From: Eubacteriales Family XIII. Incertae Sedis bacterium
GTDB lineage: Bacteria > Bacillota > Clostridia > Peptostreptococcales > Anaerovoracaceae
Direction: 5' to 3'
NCBI GenBank assembly: GCA_031290715.1
Contig: JAITNA010000021.1
Span: forward strand, 1-9,053
Length of the DNA: 9,053 nt
Shown: in pieces, positions 1 to 5,847 of the stretch
Position numbering within the stretch: position 1 is the stretch's first letter
How the letters are laid out: each line of letters begins with the position of its first letter
Translations under genes and position numbers: made by a program
The notes under the pieces: generated by a model
The model's database searches: none
What the model saw: only the letters and a program-made list of their open reading frames with translations
What the model was told of the DNA's origin: nothing

Positions 1-54
1 ATGCGGGATTTTATTTTATTGGCGTTCAGTTTGATATTCGCAAAAAAGTGTGAT

Positions 55-501
55 CTATTTGCGGATTCGGTAGGGATCGCTGCCTTCCTCCGTCAGCTTG
101 CCCCAGAGTTCATCCCGCAGAAAATCCGGGTAGATATGATCGATTTCCCGCACTTCCTCCTTGGAGAAAAACCCGATATCTTCCAATACCTGTTCCTCCC
201 CAAGCTCGGGGTCGCCGCCAAGCTCCGGTTTCCCGCCGATGACGCCGCCGAGGAAAAAGTTGACGAAACGCTGTCCGCGCTTCTCCGAAACCTCCTCCAC
301 ATGCCAAAGCAGACGCCCGATATGAATGATCAGGCCCGTTTCCTCCATCACCTCGCGGATCGCGGCGTCCCGCGACGTTTCCCCCGCTTCGACCTGCCCG
401 CCCGGCAGCATCCATATATCCTGCTCCTCATGGCGCTGCCGCACAAGCAGCACCCGCCCCTGTTCATCGGGAATGGCGACTCTGACACCTCCTGACCACA
501 T
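55..501 (-). CDS. Nudix hydrolase family protein
   Basis: Protein of 148 residues that probably hydrolyses a nucleoside diphosphate linked to another moiety, in the cytoplasm; the substrate cannot be told from sequence. The Nudix box is complete and matches G-x5-E-x7-R-E-U-x-E-E-x-G-U: G35, E41, R49, E50, E53, E54 and G56, where E50, E53 and E54 would bind the catalytic metal. A PGG precedes the box, and the N-terminal strand (VLLVRQR) is typical of MutT-like folds. The length is that of a single-domain Nudix protein. The ATG at 501 is preceded by a near-perfect Shine-Dalgarno that overlaps the proS stop codon, so it is the last visible gene of the leftward operon and probably translationally coupled to proS. 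The 54 bases after its TAG are AT-rich; I see no convincing terminator there. Family call is secure, specific function unknown. Confidence 0.93.
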   Translation of the reverse strand: MWSGGVRVAIPDEQGRVLLVRQRHEEQDIWMLPGGQVEAGETSRDAAIREVMEETGLIIHIGRLLWHVEEVSEKRGQRFVNFFLGGVIGGKPELGGDPELGEEQVLEDIGFFSKEEVREIDHIYPDFLRDELWGKLTEEGSDPYRIRK

Positions 502-505
502 AAAG

Positions 506-516
506 CACCTCCTTTA
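506..516 (-). promoter_or_regulatory. Shine-Dalgarno of the Nudix gene overlapping the proS stop codon
   Basis: Read on the minus strand, TAAAGGAGGTG begins with the proS stop TAA (516-514) and runs into AAGGAGGTG (514-506), four bases before the ATG at 501. The stop codon and ribosome site share bases, which suggests that ribosomes finishing proS restart on the Nudix gene. Seen directly; the coupling is inference. Confidence 0.8.
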
Positions 517-2235
517 CTTTCCGAACACCGCTTCCAACGCGCGCCGGACGGCTTCCTCCGCGGGGATTTCCTCGCGCTCACGCTCATTTCTGGGCTTGTA
601 CTCGACCACACCTTCGCCCGCGCGCTTGCCGACGGTGATCCGAAGCGGGATCCCGATCATGTCCGCGTCCTTGAACTTCACGCCCGGCCGCTCGTCGCGG
701 TCGTCGAGCAGGACCTCCGCGCCCGCCGCGAGAAGCTGCGTATAAATCTCCTCCGCGAGCCGCGCCGCCGTTTCATCCCCGCTTTTCACGGGGCAGACAA
801 TCACCTGATACGGCGCGAGCGCCATCGGCCACAAAATGCCGTCGCCGTCGTGGTATTGCTCCACGACCGCCGCCATCGTCCGCGTGACGCCGATGCCGTA
901 AGACCCCATCACGACAGGATGTTCCTCTTGGTTTTCGTCGCGATAACGCGCGCTCATCGAGCCGCTGTATTTTGTGCCGAGTTTGAACAGCTGCCCCACC
1001 TCGATGCCGCGCCCCTCGGCGAGCGGGCTCCCGCAAAGCGGGCAGGGATCGCCCCCCCCCGCAAGTTTCAGATCGACGATCAGATCCGCTTCAAAATCCC
1101 GCCCGTAGTTGACATTCTTCATATGATAGCCCTCGCGAAGGGCGCCCGCGCAGAGATTGCGCAGACCGGGCAATTCGCTGTCGGCGACGACGCGGCAATC
1201 GCGCAAACCGACAGGCCCCGTGAAGCCGCCGACGCTGCCCGTCCGCGCGCCCATCGCCGCTTCGTCCGCAAAACGAATCCGATGTTCCGGCACGCCGAGG
1301 GCGTTGTACAGCTTCGTTTCGTTGAGCGTGCGGTCGCCGCGCACAAAGGCGGCGACATACTCAACAGGATTGCCGTCCTCGCCCAGAACCTCAAACAGCA
1401 GGGCTTTCATCGTCCGTTCTTTCGGAATCCCGAGAAAAGCCGCGACCGACTCGATCGTTTTGCAGTCCGGCGTATAGACCTCTTCGCGCGGGAGCAGATC
1501 CTCCCGCGAAGCCGGGGCGTCCACGCCCGGCGCCTGCTCGGACGTCGCCGCAAAACCGCAGCCGCAGTGGAGAATGTCGCTCTCCCCCGCTTCCGCAAGC
1601 GCCGTGAACTCCTGCGAGCCGCTGCCGCCCATCGCGCCGCTGTCCGCGTCGACCACCACATAGTCGAGCCCGCAGCGGTCGAAAATCCGGCGGTACGCTT
1701 CGTACATGACGCGGTAGCTCTCGTCCAGGCCCGCGGCGTCGCGGTCAAAGGAATACGCGTCCTTCATGATGAATTCCCGGCTGCGCATGAGCCCGAAGCG
1801 CGGACGCGCTTCGTCGCGGTACTTCATCTGAATCTGATACAGGTTCATCGGCAGCTGCCGGTAGCTGCTGACCTCGTTTCGCACGATGTCCGTAAAGACC
1901 TCCTCGTGCGTGGGCCCAAGGCAAAAATCCCGGCCGTGCCGGTCCTTGATCCGCCACATCTCGGGGCCCATCGCGGCCCAGCGGCCCGACTCGATCCAAA
2001 GCTCGGCCGGCTGAATCGCCGACATATGGATTTCCTGCGCGCCGGCCGCGTCCATTTCCTCGCGCACGATCTGCTCGAGCTTCCGCAGCGTGCGGTAGCC
2101 GAGCGGCATGAAGCCGTACACGCCGCTGACCAATTTGCGGATCATCCCGGCGCGAAGCAGCCAGATGTGACTGGCGACCTCCGCTTCCCCCGGCACCTCC
2201 CGCAGCGTATTGATATGCATTTTCGACAATCTCAT
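514..2235 (-). CDS. proS: Prolyl-tRNA synthetase, bacterial type with editing insertion
   Basis: Class II synthetase, 573 residues, that charges tRNA(Pro) with proline; a typical length for the bacterial ProRS with an insertion (INS) domain. Motif 1 lies near residues 75-86 (PAELWIESGRW), followed by GPTHEE at 107-112. Motif 2 is the RDEARPRFGLMRSREF region (140-155), and motif 3 contains GIGVTR (447-452). The C-terminal anticodon-binding domain includes LLDDRDERPGVKF at 509-521. The INS editing domain spans about 225-405 and keeps K277, the equivalent of E. coli K279, and the H371 counterpart of H369, so mischarged Ala-tRNA(Pro) clearance is expected. It also carries C224/C226 and C398/C401 pairs. 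The start at 2235 is chosen because the protein then opens MRLSKMHINTLREVP like other ProRS and has GAGG eight bases upstream; an in-frame ATG at 2268 would add 11 residues without a good ribosome site. It lies 44 bases after ispDF and 12 before the Nudix start. Confidence 0.97.
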   Translation of the reverse strand: MRLSKMHINTLREVPGEAEVASHIWLLRAGMIRKLVSGVYGFMPLGYRTLRKLEQIVREEMDAAGAQEIHMSAIQPAELWIESGRWAAMGPEMWRIKDRHGRDFCLGPTHEEVFTDIVRNEVSSYRQLPMNLYQIQMKYRDEARPRFGLMRSREFIMKDAYSFDRDAAGLDESYRVMYEAYRRIFDRCGLDYVVVDADSGAMGGSGSQEFTALAEAGESDILHCGCGFAATSEQAPGVDAPASREDLLPREEVYTPDCKTIESVAAFLGIPKERTMKALLFEVLGEDGNPVEYVAAFVRGDRTLNETKLYNALGVPEHRIRFADEAAMGARTGSVGGFTGPVGLRDCRVVADSELPGLRNLCAGALREGYHMKNVNYGRDFEADLIVDLKLAGGGDPCPLCGSPLAEGRGIEVGQLFKLGTKYSGSMSARYRDENQEEHPVVMGSYGIGVTRTMAAVVEQYHDGDGILWPMALAPYQVIVCPVKSGDETAARLAEEIYTQLLAAGAEVLLDDRDERPGVKFKDADMIGIPLRITVGKRAGEGVVEYKPRNEREREEIPAEEAVRRALEAVFGK

Positions 2236-2279
2236 TCCCGTTCCCTCAAACCATTCCCGCGCATCCAAAAAGTTTCTTT

Positions 2280-3419
2280 CTATTTAGTATAATATAATAA
2301 TACCACGGCTTCGGCCGCAATGCCCTCTTCCCTGCCGGTAAAGCCCAATCTTTCCGTCGTCGTCGCCTTGACGGAGATTTTTTCCGGCGCCGTCCCGAGG
2401 GCCGCGGCGATCGACCGCTCCGCCGCGCTTCGGTAGGGCGCCATGCGCGGCGCTTCGCAGATGAGCGTCAGATCCGCGTTGGCAAGCGCAAAGCCCCGCT
2501 CCCGCAGGAGCGCCGCAACTTCGCCGAGCAGCAGCATACCGGAAACCCCGCGATACCGCTCGTCCGTATCGGGAAAGCGCTGCCCGATATCCCCGAGCCC
2601 CATCGCCCCGAGGAGGGCATCCATCAGGGCGTGCGTGAGGACGTCCGCGTCCGAATGCCCGATCAGGCCTTTCGGAAAGGGGATTTCCACCCCGCCGAGG
2701 ATGAGCTTCCGGCCTTCCGCAAAACGATGTACGTCAAAGCCCATGCCGACGCGAAAAGGCGGCATAGCCTTTTCCCGCGGCGGATTCATATCGGCCGCCA
2801 AGGTGATCTTCCTGTTGGCTTCGTCCCCTTCCGTCAATTCCACGCGGCCGCCATAGCGAAGTACCGGCATGCCGTCGTCCGTGACACAGAGCCCGTCCGC
2901 GGCGGCTTTCCGGTGCGCTTCGCGAATCAGGCCAAGGTCAAAGCCCTGCGGCGTCTGCGCGGAGGAAAGCGCTTCCCGGTCTATCGCCTTGCCGGATTGA
3001 TAGATCGTATCCCGCACAGGCACGACCGGCACAGCCGCCCCGTGCAGATGGGCCGCTTCGAGCACGCGGCCGATGAGCGGCTGCGTCACACACGGCCGCG
3101 CCGCGTCATGGATGAGCACAAGGCCGTCCCGCGCGCTGATCGCGGCGAGCCCCGCGCGGACAGAAGCCGCCCGGTCGGCGCCCCCCGCGCAGACGCGGCA
3201 GGGCTGCGCGCGCAGGAGGGTTTTCGCGTCGTCCATCCGGTCCTCCGGGACGACGACGACGATTTCATCGAACACCCCCATGGCCGAAAATGGCCGGACG
3301 GCGCGGACAAGCATGCTTTCGCCGTCCATGTCGAGAAACTGTTTGGGGATCTCCGACCCGAATCGGCTTCCGGCGCCGCCCGCGGCGATGATTACAGCCG
3401 CGTTCCTGCCTTTGTACAT
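2280..3419 (-). CDS. ispDF: Bifunctional IspD-IspF fusion (MEP isoprenoid pathway)
   Basis: 379-residue protein joining two enzymes of the methylerythritol-phosphate pathway. Residues 5 to about 215 are IspD (MEP cytidylyltransferase), with AAGGAGSRFG and PKQF carrying R19 and K26 for CTP binding, then RAASVRAG (83-90), IHDAARP (103-109), QTPQGF (155-160) and DDG (181-183). Residues 223-379 are IspF (2-C-methyl-D-erythritol 2,4-cyclodiphosphate synthase), with zinc ligands D229, H231 and H263, the GHSDADV loop, LGDIG (275-279) with D277, FPDTD (282-286), and ATTTERLGFTGREEGIA (352-368) with E356. The linker is short (about residues 208-222) and there is no stop or frame change. All key residues of both halves are present. 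The intermediate step, IspE, is not in the window. The gene begins 10 bases after the PIN/TRAM gene, with a TAGGAG ribosome site overlapping that stop codon. The last codons are strikingly AT-rich. Confidence 0.97.
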   Translation of the reverse strand: MYKGRNAAVIIAAGGAGSRFGSEIPKQFLDMDGESMLVRAVRPFSAMGVFDEIVVVVPEDRMDDAKTLLRAQPCRVCAGGADRAASVRAGLAAISARDGLVLIHDAARPCVTQPLIGRVLEAAHLHGAAVPVVPVRDTIYQSGKAIDREALSSAQTPQGFDLGLIREAHRKAAADGLCVTDDGMPVLRYGGRVELTEGDEANRKITLAADMNPPREKAMPPFRVGMGFDVHRFAEGRKLILGGVEIPFPKGLIGHSDADVLTHALMDALLGAMGLGDIGQRFPDTDERYRGVSGMLLLGEVAALLRERGFALANADLTLICEAPRMAPYRSAAERSIAAALGTAPEKISVKATTTERLGFTGREEGIAAEAVVLLYYTK

Positions 3420-3426
3420 ATACCCG

Positions 3427-3432
3427 CTCCTA
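3427..3432 (-). promoter_or_regulatory. Shine-Dalgarno of ispDF embedded in the upstream stop codon
   Basis: On the minus strand TAGGAG consists of the PIN/TRAM stop TAG (3432-3430) followed by GAG, giving an AGGAG ribosome site seven bases before the ispDF ATG at 3419. This fixes the start and points to stop-restart coupling between the two genes. Confidence 0.75.
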
Positions 3433-4548
3433 TTTGAGCCGGGCGAAAATCATACGGCCCGCGGACGTCTGAAGGACACTCGTCACATTCACGGCGACCG
3501 TCTTTCCGATCTGCTTGCGCCCGTCCTCCACCACAATCATCGTCCCGTCGTCCAAATAGGCCACCGCCTGGCTCTGCTCTTTGCCCTCTTTCACGAGGAA
3601 CAGCGTCATTTCCTCCCCCGGCAGAACGACCGGTTTGAGGTTGTTGGCCAATTCGTTGATATTCAGGACGCTGACGCCCTGAATCATGGCCACCTTGTTG
3701 AGGTTGAAATCGTTCGTAACGACCTTGCCCTTCATATTCTGCGCCAATTTGAGCAGCTTGACATCGACCTCGGGGATTTCCTCGAGGCTCTTTTCGCCCG
3801 CCGTGGCGTAGATTTCTATGCCGAAATCATTCTGTATCTTGTGGAGAATGTCGAGCCCCCGCCGCCCGCGGTTGCGTTTGAGATTGTCGGAGGAATCGGC
3901 AATATGCCGCAGCTCCACCAATACAAAATCGGGGATGATGATCTTCCCCTCGAGAAATCCCGTTTTCAGGATGTCCGCGATCCGGCCGTCTATGATCACG
4001 CTCGTATCGAGGATTTTTGACGTTGACTGGCTGTTTTTCGCGGCGCGCGCCGGCGTCCCGCCGCGTCCCGCCATGATATCCTTGCGCGTGTTGGCGGCCA
4101 GCGCAATCACATCCTTGCCTTTCCTCGTGCCGATCACGACGCCGAGCCAGATAAAGATGATGTACACCGCCACCGTGATGATCACACTGGCGTAAGAATT
4201 TTCAAACATCCGCGCGACAGGGCTGATCAGATAGGCGATGATCAAGCCGATCACAAGCCCCGCGACGCCCGCAATCAAATCCTGCGCGGACAAATGCCGG
4301 ATTTCCCTTTCAATATTCCCCGCAAACTTGGAACTGAGTTTTGTCAACGCGGGCGTCAGTAAAAAAAGCAGGACTGCGATAATAATTCCGCCGGCGACGG
4401 TCATGACGTCAAGCCGCGTGCCGGAAATGCCGCCGAGGAAGCCGAGCAATTTCGTTTCAGCCGAAATATGCCGAAGCAACATAAAAATACCTACGCCAAT
4501 TCCAAAACCAAGAACGGTAATAGCGCCTCTTATTAAGTTTTTTAACAT
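3430..4548 (-). CDS. YacL-type membrane protein with PIN and TRAM domains
   Basis: 372 residues. Four hydrophobic segments at about 8-26, 47-66, 90-110 and 119-140 should anchor it in the cytoplasmic membrane. A charged, glycine-rich linker (about 141-177) leads to a PIN domain (178-300) of the kind found in ribonucleases. The acidic metal-binding residues are visible: D181 in ILDTSVIIDG, E212 in FVLVELRHIAD, D262 in VDVKLL and D280 in TNDFN. The C-terminal part (about 305-370) fits a TRAM domain, a small RNA-binding barrel. The layout and length match Bacillus subtilis YacL, encoded beside radA, disA and ispD there. Nuclease activity is inferred from the intact acidic residues; the biological target is not known to me. 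The start at 4548 has an AAGGGGTG-like site 11 bases upstream, weaker than its neighbours. It sits 50 bases after the carD-like gene and 10 before ispDF. Confidence 0.93.
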   Translation of the reverse strand: MLKNLIRGAITVLGFGIGVGIFMLLRHISAETKLLGFLGGISGTRLDVMTVAGGIIIAVLLFLLTPALTKLSSKFAGNIEREIRHLSAQDLIAGVAGLVIGLIIAYLISPVARMFENSYASVIITVAVYIIFIWLGVVIGTRKGKDVIALAANTRKDIMAGRGGTPARAAKNSQSTSKILDTSVIIDGRIADILKTGFLEGKIIIPDFVLVELRHIADSSDNLKRNRGRRGLDILHKIQNDFGIEIYATAGEKSLEEIPEVDVKLLKLAQNMKGKVVTNDFNLNKVAMIQGVSVLNINELANNLKPVVLPGEEMTLFLVKEGKEQSQAVAYLDDGTMIVVEDGRKQIGKTVAVNVTSVLQTSAGRMIFARLK

Positions 4549-4598
4549 CTGCTTGGAATCACCCCTTTTCTCCGGCGGCGCAATTCATTCATTACATC

Positions 4599-5078
4599 CT
4601 ATGACATCACTGACTGCTCGATCAGCACATCGAGTTCAGCCGCGCATTTTCCTGATACAAGCACCAGCTCGCTGATCAAAATCTGCTTTGCGTTGGACAG
4701 CATTTTTTTCTCTCCGGTGGACAGCCGCTTCTCGCGGTCCACGCGCATCAAGTCCCGAACGACCTCCGCAACATGCGTGATCGTGCCCGTTTTGAGCTTC
4801 TCCATATTGTCGCGGTAACGTCTGTTCCAGATTTTGGCCATCTCCGTCGATGCTCCCTTGAGCGTTTCGCTGACGTGATCCACCTCGGACTTCGGGATCA
4901 CACCGCGGACGCCAACGGTTTCGGTCTTGTTGCAGGGGATCATGATACGAATCTCGTTTTGCGGGATGAGCAGCACGTAATATTTGCATTTTTCACCCAT
5001 GAGATTTCTCTCTTCAATCGCTTCGATTGTACCGGCCCCATGCATCGGATAGACGATTTTTTCACCAATGGCAAACAT
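4599..5078 (-). CDS. CarD/CdnL-family RNA polymerase-binding transcription regulator
   Basis: 159 residues. The N-terminal part (about 1-60), opening MFAIGEKIVYPMHGAGTIEA, is the RNA polymerase interaction domain shared by CarD, CdnL and Mfd, which contacts the beta subunit. The helical C-terminal part (about 65-159) is the DNA-binding half and has W84 in KIWNRRYRDN, at the place of the tryptophan (W85 in Mycobacterium tuberculosis CarD) that wedges into the minor groove at the upstream edge of the -10 element. This family stabilises or modulates open complexes at many promoters, notably rRNA promoters. The start at 5078 is chosen because MF-x-IG is the usual family opening and GGAGG lies four bases upstream; an in-frame ATG at 5105 would add nine unlike residues and has no ribosome site. 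It is the first gene of the leftward operon, directly behind an extended -10 promoter, so control of its own promoter is possible but unproven. Confidence 0.93.
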   Translation of the reverse strand: MFAIGEKIVYPMHGAGTIEAIEERNLMGEKCKYYVLLIPQNEIRIMIPCNKTETVGVRGVIPKSEVDHVSETLKGASTEMAKIWNRRYRDNMEKLKTGTITHVAEVVRDLMRVDREKRLSTGEKKMLSNAKQILISELVLVSGKCAAELDVLIEQSVMS

Positions 5079-5114
5079 ATTTCCTCCGTTCCCGCACGCA
5101 CTCATTTCTGAACC

Positions 5115-5123
5115 ATTATACCA
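5115..5123 (-). promoter_or_regulatory. Extended -10 promoter for the leftward operon
   Basis: On the minus strand the sequence TGGTATAAT gives a perfect TATAAT (5120-5115) with the TGn extension (5123-5121). The hexamer 17 bases upstream is a poor match to TTGACA, as is common for extended -10 promoters. Transcription would start near 5108, leaving a leader of about 30 bases before the ATG at 5078. Read by eye; no start site data. Confidence 0.7.
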
Positions 5124-5138
5124 CTTTCCGGGCGAATA

Positions 5139-5147
5139 TGCTATTAT
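5139..5147 (+). promoter_or_regulatory. Probable extended -10 promoter for the response regulator unit
   Basis: TGCTATTAT contains TATTAT (5142-5147) with a TGn extension (5139-5141), 31 bases before the response regulator ATG. No good -35 hexamer lies upstream; that position is occupied by the -10 of the opposing promoter. A start near 5154 would leave a leader of about 25 bases carrying the GGAGG ribosome site. Weaker match than the leftward promoter. Confidence 0.5.
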
Positions 5148-5178
5148 TACTGTTGACGATAACGCGTGGAGGAATCAT

Positions 5179-5847
5179 ATGATACAGAAACTGCTTGTGG
5201 TGGACGATGAACAACGGATTCGCGAAGTGATCCGCGAATACGCCGAATTCAACGGATATGAGGTCACGGAAGCCGTAGACGGGATGGACGCGGTCAAGCT
5301 TTGCCGCGAGGAAGATTTTGACATCATCATCATGGATGTGATGATGCCGCGCCTTGACGGCTTTTCCGCTGTCAAGGAAATCAAAAAATCCAAGGACATC
5401 CCCGTCATTATGCTCTCGGCCCGGGACGAGGAATACGACAAGCTCTTTGCCTTCGAGGTCGGCGTCGATGATTACATGGTCAAGCCCTTCAGCCCCAAGG
5501 AGCTCATCGCGCGCGTCGGCGTTGTGCTCAGCCGCGTCGCCCCGCAGGAAAATCCGGAGGAACGGATTGTGTTCGACGGCCTGATCATCAACCTGCCGGC
5601 CCGGGAAGTGACCGTCGACGGGGAAAAGGTCGATCTGACGCCGAAGGAATACGAGCTTCTCGTCTATCTTGTGCAAAACAAGAATATCGCGCTCTCGCGG
5701 GACGTGCTGCTTTCCGACATTTGGGGCTATGATTTCGGCGATGTGCGCACCATCGACACCCATGTGAAAAATCTGCGGAATACACTTGGCCCTTATCGTA
5801 ACAAGATCGTTACCCTGCGGGGAGTGGGCTACAAATTTGAAGGCTAA
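5179..5847 (+). CDS. Two-component response regulator, OmpR/PhoB type
   Basis: 222 residues. The receiver domain (1-120) has the acidic pair D9/D10, the phosphorylated aspartate D53 in IIMDVMMPRLDG, S80 and K102 in the VKPF motif, so it should be a working phospho-switch. The winged-helix DNA-binding domain (about 128-222) ends with the typical RTIDTHVKNLRNTLG and IVTLRGVGYKFEG stretches. The start at 5179 is set by GGAGG six bases upstream and by the usual MIQKLLVVDDE opening; the frame stays open for 37 codons further upstream but that part crosses the promoter region and resembles nothing. It overlaps the kinase gene at its 3-prime end and is almost certainly its partner. The regulated genes are unknown; its own promoter and the divergent carD-like promoter are candidates, though I see no clear direct-repeat binding site. 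Confidence 0.95.
   Translation: MIQKLLVVDDEQRIREVIREYAEFNGYEVTEAVDGMDAVKLCREEDFDIIIMDVMMPRLDGFSAVKEIKKSKDIPVIMLSARDEEYDKLFAFEVGVDDYMVKPFSPKELIARVGVVLSRVAPQENPEERIVFDGLIINLPAREVTVDGEKVDLTPKEYELLVYLVQNKNIALSRDVLLSDIWGYDFGDVRTIDTHVKNLRNTLGPYRNKIVTLRGVGYKFEG

Noticed and set aside
33..65. Possible terminator after the Nudix gene (CGCAAA ... TTTGCG on the minus strand)
   Set aside because: The stem is only six pairs with four weak ones, the T run lies in the stem and loop and not after it, so it does not look like an intrinsic terminator.
1..495. Open frame on the plus strand starting at base 1
   Set aside because: Antisense to the Nudix gene, which has a perfect Nudix box and a strong ribosome site. 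The ATG at the first base is only where the window was cut.
850..2292. 480-codon open frame on the plus strand opposite proS
   Set aside because: It lies fully antisense to proS, a clear conserved gene. Its product is rich in Arg, His, Ala and Pro with no recognisable motif, as expected from the complement of GC-rich codons.
5079..5105. Upstream ATG extending the carD-like gene by nine residues
   Set aside because: The added residues do not resemble the family opening, there is no ribosome site before it, and the ATG lies at the predicted transcription start.
5153..5158. TTGACG as a -35 box for the response regulator
   Set aside because: A matching -10 would fall at or after the ATG at 5179, so it cannot serve this start; the extended -10 at 5139-5147 is better placed.
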